From Aliiglaciecola sp. LCG003 (lineage in GTDB: Bacteria > Pseudomonadota > Gammaproteobacteria > Enterobacterales > Alteromonadaceae), in contig NZ_CP128185.1 of assembly GCF_030316135.1 (NCBI RefSeq), forward strand, positions 2,418,001 to 2,482,000: a stretch of 64,000 nt of DNA, read 5' to 3'. Within the stretch, counting starts at the first letter, position 1. Every line of letters begins with the position of its first letter. Made by a program: the position numbers and the translations under genes. Shown piece after piece: positions 45,883 through 56,789 of the stretch. A model generated the notes under the pieces. That model had not been told where the DNA came from. It did no database searches and saw only the letters and a program-made list of their open reading frames with translations.

Positions 45883-48267
45883 TTATTCGTCTGAGCCATT
45901 TACAATGTTGGCGATATTATACAACCGATTAACGGCTAAGTAATTCATACTGCCTTTTGGATAACGACCTTTACTATTTAATTGTCCAGCATCTTTTTCG
46001 GTTAATAATTCTAACGCTTGATCAACAGTCGCAACAGTATAAATATGGAACAGGCCTTTTTCCACCGCGTCGATCACTGCCCGATTGAGCATTAAATTAA
46101 TCTGATTAGATTGGGGGATCACCACCCCTTGAGTACCGCTCAACCCACGATGTTGGCAAAGGGTGAAAAAACCTTCAATCTTTTCATTTACACCGCCGAC
46201 TGCTTGAACCTCACCATATTGGTTTATTGAACCGGTAATCGCTAAGTCTTGTCTTGCAGGCACATCGGTAAGACCCGAAATCAAAGCGACCAACTCCCCT
46301 AACGAGGCACTATCGCCATCGATATGCCCGTAGGACTGCTCTAGCGCGATATTAGCGGATAACGTCAGCGGGAAATATTGTGCATATTTGTGGCCGAGGT
46401 ACCCCGTTAACAACATGACTCCCTTGGAATGGATAGGTTGACCTAACTCCACTTCCCGTTCAATATCGACCACTCCATTTGCACCTGCGTACACGGTTGA
46501 GGTAATCCGCGCGGGGGTTCCAAACACACTGTCACCAACCTCTAATACCGTTAAACCATTAACTTGGCCCACGGCTTTACCCTGGGTGGCAATCAAAATT
46601 TGCCCTTGCTTAATGTCTTCTAACAAAGCTTGGCTCACCCTGCCAGTGCGAATAGTTTTAGCATTTAACGCTATCTCTATGTGAGCAACGTCCATTTCTG
46701 CTTTTTGATCTTTTACACAAAAGTAATGGGCTTCATTAATCAGTTCTATTACATCAGAAAAACGTGCTGATAAGTTCTGCTGATGTTCGGCCAAACGCAA
46801 ACTGTATTCTACTAAGCGATACATCGCCTTGGCATTTATGCCAGACAAGCCTAAATCTTGCACATGGTGGCGAACTCTGCCGACAAAATCGTACAAAGTC
46901 TGTTTATTCAGACTGATTTCATGATCAAAATCGACCAAAACGCGAAACAACTCATCGAATTCTTCATCATAGTCTTGCAGCAGATAATATAAATCTCTGG
47001 AGCCTAATAATATGACTTTGACATTAAGTGGAATACGCTGGGGGATCAGTGTCATAGAATTGACCATACCCACATCAGTTTGCGGCAGCTCCATTTTTAA
47101 TTCACCGAACTTTAAGGCCAATTTTAAGGTATCCCAGACGAAAGGTTGATCGATCATCTTGTCAGCATCTAATAGCAGATAACCGCCATTGGCCTTATGT
47201 AAAGCGCCAGTTCTTATCATCCGATAATTGGTAAACATGGAGCCTTGCAGGTTAGTGTATTCAACTTTTCCGAATAAGTTTTGATGAGTTGGATTGGGCT
47301 CGTACACCACAGGTGCACTATCGCCCACACCGTAAGACACCAAAATATTGGGCAAATATTGCTCTTCTAGTATTTCCCGTTTGTCGTATTCGTCTTGTTT
47401 GTCTTCTTTGTTATCAGGTACCAATATTTCAATAATGGTATCAATTAGGTGAGGTCGCAGTTGACGCAAAAACTTGAGTACGCCCAACTCGGTGGCATAT
47501 TTATGTTCAAGGCCTTTAAGTAGGGGCTTAATCCCCTGCTCTGCGGTGTCACGCTTCAGTTGGCGTAATTGTTCAGAGGAATGCCGCTTCCATTGTGGCA
47601 GTTCGATTAAGGCTTCACTGAGTCGGTCTTCCAATTTATCTATAAGTTGGTAGTAGTGTTGACGTTGACTATCATCGAGTTTGGCAAAATCTGCATCGGT
47701 TAGAGGTTTACCATCAACTATAGGTGCAAAACTAATCGTTCCAGTTTCTTCATATAAAGCCACATTTTGTCCTTGGGCTTCTTGCTCAAGTTGGTCAATC
47801 GCTTTGTCATAGCGCTGATCGAATTCTCGAGCAATTGCAGCTTGTTTGCGCTGATAGCCAGGATTGTCATAGGCTGCAGGAAACGTATCCATCAACTCAT
47901 CGATTAAGCTTTCGACCTCCTTGTGCAACTTTTTGCTTTCACCCGGACGTAAGCGTAACGCGATGGGCTCGCGCTCCTCTTCGAAATTATTGATGTAACA
48001 CCACTCATCTGGTGTTTCTACCGTATCCACCGACTTGGCAATATGCTCATGTACCAAGGTATAACGACCCGTAGCATGTTCCCCCATCACATAAAGGTTG
48101 TAACCTTTGGCTTGGATCCCCAAACCGAATGTCAAGGCTTCACGTGCTCTCTCTTGACCGATGAAAGTAGCGAGTAAGGTAGAGTCATCCTTCAACGCTT
48201 GATTGATCAAACGTCTACTGGGAATTGCGGTCAATTGTTTAGCGGACAGAGCAAGATATTGAGACAT
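45883..48267 (-). CDS. Lon-like ATP-dependent protease (S16 family)
   Basis: Protein of 794 residues in the YcbZ/LonC-type Lon-like family. The C-terminal S16 domain is complete: Ser653 in GDSAS and Lys696 in NEKIEGFF form the dyad, 43 residues apart as in Lon. The N-terminal part begins LINQALKDDSTLLATFIGQERAREAL, a hallmark of this group. The Walker A position reads GEHATGRYT, lacking the lysine, while a Walker B-like LLLDADKM remains, so ATP binding may differ from classic Lon. A long coiled coil is inserted in the N-terminal half. The substrate is unknown. It is divergent from leuS and followed at 31 bases by slyD. Confidence 0.92.
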   Translation of the reverse strand: MSQYLALSAKQLTAIPSRRLINQALKDDSTLLATFIGQERAREALTFGLGIQAKGYNLYVMGEHATGRYTLVHEHIAKSVDTVETPDEWCYINNFEEEREPIALRLRPGESKKLHKEVESLIDELMDTFPAAYDNPGYQRKQAAIAREFDQRYDKAIDQLEQEAQGQNVALYEETGTISFAPIVDGKPLTDADFAKLDDSQRQHYYQLIDKLEDRLSEALIELPQWKRHSSEQLRQLKRDTAEQGIKPLLKGLEHKYATELGVLKFLRQLRPHLIDTIIEILVPDNKEDKQDEYDKREILEEQYLPNILVSYGVGDSAPVVYEPNPTHQNLFGKVEYTNLQGSMFTNYRMIRTGALHKANGGYLLLDADKMIDQPFVWDTLKLALKFGELKMELPQTDVGMVNSMTLIPQRIPLNVKVILLGSRDLYYLLQDYDEEFDELFRVLVDFDHEISLNKQTLYDFVGRVRHHVQDLGLSGINAKAMYRLVEYSLRLAEHQQNLSARFSDVIELINEAHYFCVKDQKAEMDVAHIEIALNAKTIRTGRVSQALLEDIKQGQILIATQGKAVGQVNGLTVLEVGDSVFGTPARITSTVYAGANGVVDIEREVELGQPIHSKGVMLLTGYLGHKYAQYFPLTLSANIALEQSYGHIDGDSASLGELVALISGLTDVPARQDLAITGSINQYGEVQAVGGVNEKIEGFFTLCQHRGLSGTQGVVIPQSNQINLMLNRAVIDAVEKGLFHIYTVATVDQALELLTEKDAGQLNSKGRYPKGSMNYLAVNRLYNIANIVNGSDE

Positions 48268-48532
48268 AACCTAAAGTGTGGAGTGTATTTTGCAACAGTG
48301 AAACCTTTATGCGCATGTGTGTCAACCGCTACTCTACATCGATGTATATTATTCGGCTAAATATTATCCACAAAGGTCAAATTCCTAGTCTAAAAGCGCA
48401 TTAGCTATTGTTAGCCTATAGCTTGCTAAGGTATTCTTCCCCGAATAATAATTTAAAATTCAGATTGAAGTGTACATTTGCTTCAGCGCAGTTTTATGAA
48501 TTAACCTTTTTATCTTTTGGAAGTCCGTTTTA

Positions 48533-51136
48533 ATGGCCGAAAATCAGTACGACCCGCAAAAAATTGAATCTCAGGTACAAGCGCATTGGGAAAAAAATAA
48601 TGTTTTCACCGCAGTAGAAGACCCTTCCAAGGAGAAATTCTACTGTCTTTCAATGTTTCCTTATCCTAGCGGTCGACTACACATGGGCCACGTGCGTAAC
48701 TACACCATCGGTGATGTGATTAGCCGTTTCCAGCGCATGCAAGGTAAAAACGTACTCCAACCCATGGGGTGGGATGCCTTTGGTTTACCCGCTGAAAATG
48801 CCGCACTAAATAACAATACTGCTCCGGCCAATTGGACCTATTCAAATATTGAATATATGAAGCGCCAATTGAAAACTTTGGGATTTGGCTACGACTGGAA
48901 CCGTGAGGTCGCCACTTGCAAACAAGATTATTACCGCTGGGAACAATGGTTCTTTACCCGTTTGTACGAAAAAGGCTTGGTTTATAAAAAGAATGCCACG
49001 GTTAATTGGGATCCAGTAGATCACACAGTGTTAGCTAACGAGCAGGTAATTGATGGCAGAGGATGGCGTTCAGGCGCTCTAGTTGAACAAAAAGAAATCC
49101 CCCAGTGGTTCATTAAAATCACTGATTATGCGGAAGAATTATTACAAGACTTAGATCAACTAGATGACTGGCCTGAACAGGTTCGGACCATGCAGCGGAA
49201 TTGGATTGGTCGCTCCGAGGGTGTTGAAATTACCTTTCAATTAGCCCAAGCCATCGCCAATATTGGTAGTTTTGATGTGTATACCACACGACCAGATACG
49301 CTTTTAGGTGTGACTTATGTAGGTATTGCCGCCAGCCACCCGTTGGCCATCGAAGCTGCGCGCACTAATCCCCAATTAGCCGCCTTCATCGAAGAATGTA
49401 AAAACACCAAAGTGGCTGAAGCGGACATGGCCACCATGGAGAAAAAAGGCTGTGCAACGGGCCTTTACGCCATTCACCCGATCTCTGGTATCAAAGTGCC
49501 CGTATGGGCAGCCAACTTTGTGCTAATGAACTACGGCTCCGGCGCTGTCATGGCTGTTCCTGGACATGACCAACGTGACTTCGAGTTTGCCAAAAAATAC
49601 CATTTGAGTATTACCCAAGTTATCAAACCCTTGGAAGATTGCGACCAAGTCTGTGACTTGTCTGAGCAAGCTTTCACAGAGAAAGGCATCTTAGTAAATT
49701 CTGGTCAATTTGACGGCTTGACCTCAGAACAGGCATTTGAGCAAATTTCTCAGGATTTGGAAGTACAAGGTAAGGGTAAACGCAAAGTAAATTATCGTCT
49801 GCGGGATTGGGGGGTGTCACGACAGCGTTACTGGGGTACACCTATCCCTATGCTTAACTTGGAAAGCGGAGAGTCGGTTCCTGTGCCTGCGGATCAACTG
49901 CCGGTGGTGTTGCCTGAAGATGTTGTTATGAATGGTGTTGTATCGCCGATCAAAGCTGACCCCCAATGGGCTAAAACCGAATATAAGGGTCAGCCTGCTC
50001 TGCGTGAAACTGACACCTTCGATACCTTTATGGAATCGTCGTGGTATTACGCTCGATATACCTGTGCCCCTAATGATCAGGCAATGTTGGACCCCGAAAA
50101 GGCTAATTACTGGTTGCCGGTTGATCAATATGTCGGCGGGATTGAACACGCTATTTTGCATTTATTGTATTCGCGTTTCTTCCACAAATTATTACGTGAC
50201 GAAGGCTTAGTAGAATCAAGTGAGCCCTATAAGCGCTTGCTATGTCAAGGCATGGTATTGGCCGATTCTTTTTACCGAGAAGATGATAAAGGGAAAAAGG
50301 AATGGTTCTCGCCAGCAGACGTCACCACCGAAAAAGATGATAAAGGTAGAGTAGTCAGTGCAACCTTGGCAGCAGATGGTCAGCCAGTTGAATTTGGTGG
50401 CATGACAAAAATGTCCAAGTCTAAAAATAACGGTATCGATCCGCAGCAGGTTATTGATATTTATGGCGCAGATACCATCCGCCTCTTCACAATGTTTGCT
50501 GCGCCACCAGAGCAAACATTGGAATGGATAGATTCTGGCGTTGAAGGAGCCAACCGTTTCCTAAGACGTTTTTGGAAACTGGCACAGGAGCATATGGCTA
50601 CAGGTGAGACAACAGCCCTAGATCTTAGCCAGCTCACTCCTGCGCAGAAAGATTTGCGCCGCACTTTGCATAAAACCATTGATAAAGTAACTGATGACCT
50701 AGGTCGCAGACAAACCTTTAACACCGCTATAGCAGCCATAATGGAACTATTGAATGCGTTGCAAAAAGCCCCACAACAAGCGGCTCAAGACAATGCGCTT
50801 ATGTCTGAAGCTGTGCATGCTATGGTACTAATGCTAAACCCAATCACACCGCATATTTGCCATGTACTGTGGCAGCAATTAGGCCATGACAGTGAAATTG
50901 CCAGCCAAGATTGGCCAAAGGTTGATCAAGCAGCTTTGGTAGAAGATGAGAAGCTAATCATTGTGCAGGTTAACGGCAAAGTTCGAGCAAAAATCACAGT
51001 GGATGCTGATATCGATGAAGCTACTATCAAGCAAATTGCCGTAGATCAGCACAATGTTAGTCAGTTCATTGAAGGCAAAACCATTCGCAAAGTGATATAT
51101 GTTGCGGGTAAATTAGTTAACATTGTTGCCAATTAA
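48533..51136 (+). CDS. leuS: Leucyl-tRNA synthetase
   Basis: Class Ia aminoacyl-tRNA synthetase. The 867 residues match the bacterial enzyme. HIGH is HMGHVRNY near 48-55, KMSKS is KMSKSKNN near 625, and the CP1 editing domain carries [12 protein letters not shown] and the conserved Asp in the GHDQRDFEF loop. WYYARYTC and the C-terminal anticodon domain follow. It starts the long gene run leuS-lptE-holA that continues to the cell-wall genes. The ATG is preceded by TTTTGGAAG, a reasonable ribosome site. No anomalies. Confidence 0.98.
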   Translation: MAENQYDPQKIESQVQAHWEKNNVFTAVEDPSKEKFYCLSMFPYPSGRLHMGHVRNYTIGDVISRFQRMQGKNVLQPMGWDAFGLPAENAALNNNTAPANWTYSNIEYMKRQLKTLGFGYDWNREVATCKQDYYRWEQWFFTRLYEKGLVYKKNATVNWDPVDHTVLANEQVIDGRGWRSGALVEQKEIPQWFIKITDYAEELLQDLDQLDDWPEQVRTMQRNWIGRSEGVEITFQLAQAIANIGSFDVYTTRPDTLLGVTYVGIAASHPLAIEAARTNPQLAAFIEECKNTKVAEADMATMEKKGCATGLYAIHPISGIKVPVWAANFVLMNYGSGAVMAVPGHDQRDFEFAKKYHLSITQVIKPLEDCDQVCDLSEQAFTEKGILVNSGQFDGLTSEQAFEQISQDLEVQGKGKRKVNYRLRDWGVSRQRYWGTPIPMLNLESGESVPVPADQLPVVLPEDVVMNGVVSPIKADPQWAKTEYKGQPALRETDTFDTFMESSWYYARYTCAPNDQAMLDPEKANYWLPVDQYVGGIEHAILHLLYSRFFHKLLRDEGLVESSEPYKRLLCQGMVLADSFYREDDKGKKEWFSPADVTTEKDDKGRVVSATLAADGQPVEFGGMTKMSKSKNNGIDPQQVIDIYGADTIRLFTMFAAPPEQTLEWIDSGVEGANRFLRRFWKLAQEHMATGETTALDLSQLTPAQKDLRRTLHKTIDKVTDDLGRRQTFNTAIAAIMELLNALQKAPQQAAQDNALMSEAVHAMVLMLNPITPHICHVLWQQLGHDSEIASQDWPKVDQAALVEDEKLIIVQVNGKVRAKITVDADIDEATIKQIAVDQHNVSQFIEGKTIRKVIYVAGKLVNIVAN

Positions 51137-51140
51137 GCGG

Positions 51141-51659
51141 ATGAAAACCTTGAAACTAACCAACTGGAGTTTAATGATTATTGCGGCGATAATGCTCACT
51201 GGATGCGGCTTCAAGCTGCGTTCAGGCCAAGCCTTACCGGCAGGCTATAATCAGATTTACCTTAGTGGAACACAAGATTTCTCGCCATTGAAACGCTCGA
51301 TGGAAGAATATTTAAACCGCTATGAAATTCCATTTGTGTTATCCGAACCACAAACCCACCCTTATAGCACGGTGGCGATTTACTTAATGCCAGATACCCT
51401 TGACCGCAGATTGCTGTCCTTGTATCCCACCGGACAGGTCGCTGAATACGAGCTGGTATTATCCATTCGCTACCAAGTAATCTTCCCAGGCAAAGAAGCT
51501 CAATTTATTGAATTTGATGTTACCAGAGAATACCAAGATGACCCTGATGCCATCCTCGCCAAATCGCGGGAGTTAGAATTGGTATTAAGTGAGTTGCGTC
51601 AACAAGCAGCGGATCGCATTATTCGGATGTTACCCAGTCAGGGAAGCAGCAACCTCTAA
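51141..51659 (+). CDS. lptE: LPS-assembly lipoprotein LptE
   Basis: Outer-membrane lipoprotein that plugs LptD and helps insert LPS in the outer leaflet. I start at the ATG at 51141; an upstream TTG at 51123 would lie inside leuS. The 172 residues begin with a signal ending in the lipobox LTGC (Cys22), followed by GFKLRSG, a family hallmark. It starts 4 bases after the leuS stop and its stop overlaps the holA start (TAATG), so all three are tightly coupled. Confidence 0.96.
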   Translation: MKTLKLTNWSLMIIAAIMLTGCGFKLRSGQALPAGYNQIYLSGTQDFSPLKRSMEEYLNRYEIPFVLSEPQTHPYSTVAIYLMPDTLDRRLLSLYPTGQVAEYELVLSIRYQVIFPGKEAQFIEFDVTREYQDDPDAILAKSRELELVLSELRQQAADRIIRMLPSQGSSNL

Positions 51660-52681
51660 TGCAGATTTATCCAAATCGCTTCGCCGCCCACATCAGTAAA
51701 TCAATAAGTCCTTTTTATCTGGTTTTTGGTGATGAGCCATTGCAAAAATTACTCACCATTGAGCATATCAGGCGAGAGGCTTTGACCCTAGGGTTTGATG
51801 AGCGACAACAACTAAGCGTAGACAATCAGTTCAACTGGAACAGCTTGGTAGAGGCGACGCAGACACTCTCCTTGTTTTCGTCTAAACAGTTTATTGAAAT
51901 TGAATTGCCTACGGGCAAACCAGGTGCAGAAGGTAGCAAGATTTTAACCGCGCTGGCTGAACATGCCAACCAAGATACTATTATTGTTTTGCATGGCCAA
52001 AAAATTGGCAAAGATGTACAAAATGCCAAGTGGTTTAAAGCATTAGACAAACAAGGGATATATGTTCCTTGTTTTCCATTGGAAGGTAACAACCTCCAGC
52101 AATGGATTTTGAATTACATGCGCGACACTGGCATTCACGCCACCCCTGGTGCCAGCAAGTTGCTTAGTGACTATTGCGAAGGTAACCTGCTGGCCGCTAA
52201 ACAAGAAGTAGATAAATTATTGCTGCTCTACCCTGATGGCCAGATAGACGAAAGCATTGTCGAAAAAGCAGTAGTAGACCAATCCCGCTTTACCGTATTT
52301 CAATTGATAGATGTCATTTTGGAAGGTGACGGCCACAAAGTCGTTAAAATGCTATATCGACTCGAAGCAGAAGGCATTGAACCCACCATAGTAGCTTGGG
52401 CACTGGTAAGGGAATGGCAAACATTAAATCATTTGATGGCCGCACAAAAAACTGGCCAGGCTATCAACTGGAACCAACACAGAATTTGGAAAAATCGCCA
52501 AGGTTTCTATATATCAGCGTTACGTCGACTGAACCAAGCTATGCTAGACGCTATCCAAGCAAAATTACAAATTTTTGACCAACGGATTAAACAGACTCAA
52601 GTGATAAGACCCTATGTAGAGTTGTGCCATATTTGTTTGTTATTTATACCCTATGATCTGCAATCCCTCCCTATGGATTAA
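51659..52681 (+). CDS. holA: DNA polymerase III delta subunit
   Basis: Clamp-loader subunit that opens the beta sliding clamp. The 340 residues have the delta architecture: YLVFGDEPLQKLLTIEHIRR at the N-terminus, AAA+-like domains without a working Walker A, LLSDYCEGNLLAAKQEVDKL and the C-terminal collar region with REWQTL. It overlaps the lptE stop by one base. In most gammaproteobacteria nadD follows immediately, but the next gene here is rsfS after 225 bases. Confidence 0.97.
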   Translation: MQIYPNRFAAHISKSISPFYLVFGDEPLQKLLTIEHIRREALTLGFDERQQLSVDNQFNWNSLVEATQTLSLFSSKQFIEIELPTGKPGAEGSKILTALAEHANQDTIIVLHGQKIGKDVQNAKWFKALDKQGIYVPCFPLEGNNLQQWILNYMRDTGIHATPGASKLLSDYCEGNLLAAKQEVDKLLLLYPDGQIDESIVEKAVVDQSRFTVFQLIDVILEGDGHKVVKMLYRLEAEGIEPTIVAWALVREWQTLNHLMAAQKTGQAINWNQHRIWKNRQGFYISALRRLNQAMLDAIQAKLQIFDQRIKQTQVIRPYVELCHICLLFIPYDLQSLPMD

Positions 52682-52906
52682 AGCCCCAATTTGCGCAAAA
52701 AACATCACCTTGCCAGCGGTTGCCCCTGAATCAGATTGGCAATAATTTAACGTTATAACCCTCTGAGGCTAAATTTCCTACTCAAACATTTCATTTATGC
52801 TTAGTGAAGGCGCAACTATTTTTGCAATACTCGTGCGCGTTAACCCCTAAGTCTGGTACAATATATGGTTGTAAGCATAGACTAGTGTTCATCAAGAGGA
52901 TCCAAA

Positions 52907-53224
52907 TTGGATAGTAAAGAATTTAAGCAATTCGTCATCGAAAAGATGGAAGATTTAAAGGCCAGAGATATTATAGAAATTGACGTATCGGGAAAATCAA
53001 CCGTTACCGATACCATGTTAATCTGCTCCGGTAATTCAAAACGCCATGTGGCTTCAATCGCTCAAAACGTTGTATATGAAACCAAGCAAGCAGGTCATCC
53101 AGCACTCAGTATTGAAGGCCAATCCGAAGGTGAATGGGTATTGGTTGATTTAGGTGACGTGATCGTCCATGTAATGCAAGACGAAGTACGTGACTTTTAC
53201 CAATTAGAGAAGCTTTGGAGTTAG
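52907..53224 (+). CDS. rsfS: Ribosomal silencing factor RsfS
   Basis: Binds ribosomal protein uL14 (L14) and blocks subunit joining when nutrients fall. The 105 residues include the family motif WVLVDLGDVIVHVMQDEVRDFYQLEKLWS in two parts (DLGDVIVHVM; EKLWS). The start is TTG at 52907 with AGAGGA about 8 bases upstream; this gives an N-terminus aligning with E. coli RsfS, and the next ATG would remove a conserved helix. It is followed by rlmH, 12 bases away. Confidence 0.96.
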   Translation: MDSKEFKQFVIEKMEDLKARDIIEIDVSGKSTVTDTMLICSGNSKRHVASIAQNVVYETKQAGHPALSIEGQSEGEWVLVDLGDVIVHVMQDEVRDFYQLEKLWS

Positions 53225-53236
53225 ACCTTTTACTGC

Positions 53237-53707
53237 ATGCGAATTCAAATTATTGCCGTAGGCACCAAAATGCCGCAGTGGGTAGAAACGGGCTATCGGG
53301 AGTATGAGCGCAGATTTGGCGCTGATGTCAGCCTTAGTTTAACCGAAATATCCGCTGGGAAACGCGGCAAAAATGCTGATATTAAAAGAGTTTTACACAA
53401 AGAAGGGGAACTTACCCTCGATGCTGTACCCAAAGGGAATAAGATTGTCACCCTTGAAGTTACAGGTAAACCCTTGACCACCCCTCAATTAGCACAAAAT
53501 TTAGCCAAATGGCAAATGGACGGGCGAGACATCAGTCTATTGATTGGTGGACCTGAAGGCTTGTCCCCAGATTGTATCGCGGCCAGTGAGCAGAAATGGT
53601 CGCTGTCTGCGCTTACCCTTCCCCATCCATTAGTTCGTATTATCGTTGCCGAAAGTCTTTACCGCGCATGGTCATTGAATGCTAACCATCCTTACCATCG
53701 AGAATAA
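53237..53707 (+). CDS. rlmH: 23S rRNA pseudouridine-1915 N3-methyltransferase
   Basis: SPOUT-class methyltransferase that modifies pseudouridine 1915 in helix 69 of 23S rRNA. The 156 residues include the knotted SAM site [12 protein letters not shown] and [14 protein letters not shown]-type sequence ([23 protein letters not shown] in two parts) and end in NHPYHRE, the family C-terminus. It lies between rsfS and mrdA with a gap of 2 bases to mrdA. Confidence 0.97.
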   Translation: MRIQIIAVGTKMPQWVETGYREYERRFGADVSLSLTEISAGKRGKNADIKRVLHKEGELTLDAVPKGNKIVTLEVTGKPLTTPQLAQNLAKWQMDGRDISLLIGGPEGLSPDCIAASEQKWSLSALTLPHPLVRIIVAESLYRAWSLNANHPYHRE

Positions 53708-53709
53708 TC

Positions 53710-55623
53710 TTGGCGCCTAAACGGATTACTATCAAAGATCATTCGGCCGAGGCAAACCTTTTTACCCGCCGCACCTTCATCGCCATGATATTGGTTTTGG
53801 TAATGATGCTATTACTGATCAGTAATCTCTATTATTTGCAAGTTGAACGTTTTGATGATTATCGAACCCGGTCTAATGGTAATCGCATCAAAGTATTGCC
53901 AGTAGCGCCTAATCGTGGACTAATTTACGATCGCAATGGTATTTTATTAGCTGAAAATCGTCCGGTTTTCTCCTTAGATGTGATTCCTGAGGAGTTAGAT
54001 GATTTAGAACAAACCCTGAGTGAATTGGCCGATTTGTTAAGCATCGAACAAGATGAAATTGACGATTTTAAAAAAAATATGCAGCGTAAGCGGCGCTTCA
54101 AGCCAGTTTCTTTGCGCAATCGCTTAAACGCTCGTGACGTTGCATTATTTTCTGCCAACCAACACAAATTCCCAGGTGTTTCCATCGAAGCCAGACTCGC
54201 ACGACATTATCCCTACGGTAGTGCTCTAACTCATGTATTAGGCTATGTGGCTCGCATAAACAAAAAGGATCTGCAAAATCTATCTGAAGCGGGACAAGAA
54301 GCTAACTATGCTGCCACCCATGATATTGGTAAATTAGGCATAGAAAAATTCCATGAGGCTTTACTACATGGCGAGGTCGGTTACCAAGAAGTTGAGATTA
54401 ATAGCAAGGGTCGGGTGATCCGCACTCTTAACTTTCAACCTCCCGTGCCAGGGCAAGATTTAGTCTTAAACATCGACATTAAATTGCAACTTGAAGTTCA
54501 GCGGTTATTGGATAAAGCCAGAGCGTCAGTGGTGGTGTTAGACAATAGGGATGGTGGCGTGCTAGCGCTATACAGTAACCCAAGTTACGATCCCAATTAT
54601 TTCGTGCATGGCATTAGCAGCAAACGCTATTCTTATTTGTTGCAATCTACCGACCGTCCATTGATTAACCGCGCGACTCAAGGTCAATATCCGCCGGCTT
54701 CAACCATAAAACCTCATCTGGCCTTAGCGGGTTTAGAAGAAGGCGTAGTCACACCCGAAACTCGGATGTTTGATAACGGTCGCTATCAACTGAAAAATGT
54801 TAGTCATGTTTGGCGTGACTGGATCCCTTGGGGACATGGTTGGGTAGACGCACAAAAATCAATTGAAGTATCCTGTGATTTCTATTTTTACGATCTTGCC
54901 TATTACCTAGGGATTGATCGTATTAATGAATCTATGACAAAGTTTGGTTTTGGCGAATACAGCGGTATCGACTTGTATGAAGAATCGGATGGTAATATGC
55001 CCAGTCGCGGCTGGAAGCGAGCTCGTTATAACGAGCCTTGGTATATTGGTGACACAATTTCCGTTGGCATTGGCCAGAGTTACTGGACAGCCACCCCGCT
55101 GCAGCTTGCTCGGTCTTTGAGTACTTTAGTTAACAAAGGCAAACGCATAGTGCCGCAAGTACTGCGGGGTAAAATGCACGACGGAAATATTATCCAAGAG
55201 CCGATTAAAGAACTACAACCCATAGTTATTAAAGATATAAAAAACTGGAATCTGTCACTAAAAGCGATGCGTGGCGTGGTGCACTCTCCCCATGGAACTG
55301 CGCGCAGTGCATTCGCAAATAGTCGATATATAGCCGGTGGTAAAAGTGGTACGGCGCAGGTTGTCAGTATTGCGCAGGATGGTAAATATGATGCGGAGAA
55401 ACTGTCTGAAAAGCACCGTGACAATGCAATGTTTATTAGTTTTGCTCCCTTTAACAACCCAGAAATTAGTGTGGCTGTGGCGCTTGAAAATGCTGGAGGC
55501 GGAAGTAGTCAAGCCGGGCCTATTGCACGACAAATTATGGACTACTATTTTAGAGACAGAGAGTTTGAACCGCCGGTTTTCGATTTTCTTGACGAATATG
55601 ACACAGAACAAGATGCACATTAA
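53710..55623 (+). CDS. mrdA: Penicillin-binding protein 2 (elongasome transpeptidase)
   Basis: Class B PBP that crosslinks peptidoglycan during rod elongation, partnered by RodA. The 637 residues have one TM helix (about 22-42), a dimerisation domain with APNRGLIYDRNGILLAENRP, and the transpeptidase domain. Motifs: nucleophile Ser331 in ASTIK, SCD at 388-390 in the SxN position, and KSGT at 545-548. The start is TTG at 53710, 2 bases after the rlmH stop; it matches the E. coli N-terminus (SAEANLFTRR). The stop overlaps the rodA ATG. Confidence 0.97.
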   Translation: MAPKRITIKDHSAEANLFTRRTFIAMILVLVMMLLLISNLYYLQVERFDDYRTRSNGNRIKVLPVAPNRGLIYDRNGILLAENRPVFSLDVIPEELDDLEQTLSELADLLSIEQDEIDDFKKNMQRKRRFKPVSLRNRLNARDVALFSANQHKFPGVSIEARLARHYPYGSALTHVLGYVARINKKDLQNLSEAGQEANYAATHDIGKLGIEKFHEALLHGEVGYQEVEINSKGRVIRTLNFQPPVPGQDLVLNIDIKLQLEVQRLLDKARASVVVLDNRDGGVLALYSNPSYDPNYFVHGISSKRYSYLLQSTDRPLINRATQGQYPPASTIKPHLALAGLEEGVVTPETRMFDNGRYQLKNVSHVWRDWIPWGHGWVDAQKSIEVSCDFYFYDLAYYLGIDRINESMTKFGFGEYSGIDLYEESDGNMPSRGWKRARYNEPWYIGDTISVGIGQSYWTATPLQLARSLSTLVNKGKRIVPQVLRGKMHDGNIIQEPIKELQPIVIKDIKNWNLSLKAMRGVVHSPHGTARSAFANSRYIAGGKSGTAQVVSIAQDGKYDAEKLSEKHRDNAMFISFAPFNNPEISVAVALENAGGGSSQAGPIARQIMDYYFRDREFEPPVFDFLDEYDTEQDAH

Positions 55624-56741
55624 TGTTACGAACTAAGCTTGAACCCAACAAAAAGTCCATCTTGGCCACACTGCATATAGACGGTGCACTGCTACTCGGC
55701 TTACTCGTACTTATGGCCGTGGGTATTTTTACCATTTACTCAGCAGGGGGCCAAGATTTAGATTTGATCCAACGGCAAGTCACCAGACTTTGTGTGGCCA
55801 TGGTGGTGATGTTCGCCCTAGCCCAAGTGCCCGTTCTAGCATATCAACGCATATCGATTTATTTTTATATCGTTGGTGTACTGATGTTGGTGGCAGTATT
55901 ATTTTTCGGCGTAAGTGGAAAAGGTGCACAGCGTTGGCTTGACTTAGGGTTTATGCGATTTCAGCCGTCTGAAATTTTGAAATTAGCCGTGCCAATGATG
56001 ATTGCCTGGTACATCAGTAAATTTAACCTTCCACCGAGAATCTGGCATGTATTTTGGGGCTTTATATTCGTAGCGGTACCTACTTTGCTAATCGCCAAGC
56101 AACCTGATTTAGGCACGTCATTATTGATTGCCAGCTCTGGCCTATTTGTATTGTTTTTAGCCGGTATGAGTTGGAGTTTGATTTTAGTGGTAACTGCACT
56201 GGCCTCTGGGTTTGCCCCTGTCATGTGGTTTTTCTTAATGAAAGAATACCAAAAGCAAAGGGTTCTCACTTTCTTAAATCCTGAGAGTGACCCCTTAGGA
56301 TCTGGATATCATATTATTCAATCTAAAATTGCCATTGGCTCTGGTGGCTTGGAAGGCAAAGGTTGGTTGCACGGCACTCAATCCCAGCTAGAGTTTTTGC
56401 CGGAACGACATACAGATTTTATCTTTGCGGTATTTAGTGAGGAATTTGGCTTATTTGGTATTATAGGGCTGCTAGCCATCTATAGTTATATCATAGTCGT
56501 TGGGTTACTTATTGCGATGCGCGCGCAAGACGCATTTGCAAAATTACTGGCCGGCAGTATTACTCTGACCTTCTTTGTGTATGTATTTGTCAATATCGGC
56601 ATGGTATCTGGCTTGTTGCCAGTGGTGGGTGTTCCACTGCCTTTAGTTAGTTATGGTGGCACATCAATGGTGACATTATTGGCTGGATTTGGCATTCTAA
56701 TGGCTATCAGTACTCAAAAGCGTCTGCTTTCCAGACAATAA
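55623..56741 (+). CDS. rodA: Rod-shape glycosyltransferase RodA (MrdB)
   Basis: SEDS-family peptidoglycan glycosyltransferase of the elongasome. The 372 residues form about ten TM helices. Conserved spots include the region RFQPSEILKLAVPMM, the catalytic-loop region FLPERHTDFIFAVFSEEFGL and LPLVSYGGTSMV. The ATG overlaps the mrdA stop by one base, showing coupled synthesis of the PBP2-RodA pair. Length and topology are normal. Confidence 0.97.
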   Translation: MLRTKLEPNKKSILATLHIDGALLLGLLVLMAVGIFTIYSAGGQDLDLIQRQVTRLCVAMVVMFALAQVPVLAYQRISIYFYIVGVLMLVAVLFFGVSGKGAQRWLDLGFMRFQPSEILKLAVPMMIAWYISKFNLPPRIWHVFWGFIFVAVPTLLIAKQPDLGTSLLIASSGLFVLFLAGMSWSLILVVTALASGFAPVMWFFLMKEYQKQRVLTFLNPESDPLGSGYHIIQSKIAIGSGGLEGKGWLHGTQSQLEFLPERHTDFIFAVFSEEFGLFGIIGLLAIYSYIIVVGLLIAMRAQDAFAKLLAGSITLTFFVYVFVNIGMVSGLLPVVGVPLPLVSYGGTSMVTLLAGFGILMAISTQKRLLSRQ

Positions 56742-56789
56742 TAAATCGGCAGTGCGCGACTCAAAGGCGTAAATGTCAATGGAGAGATA

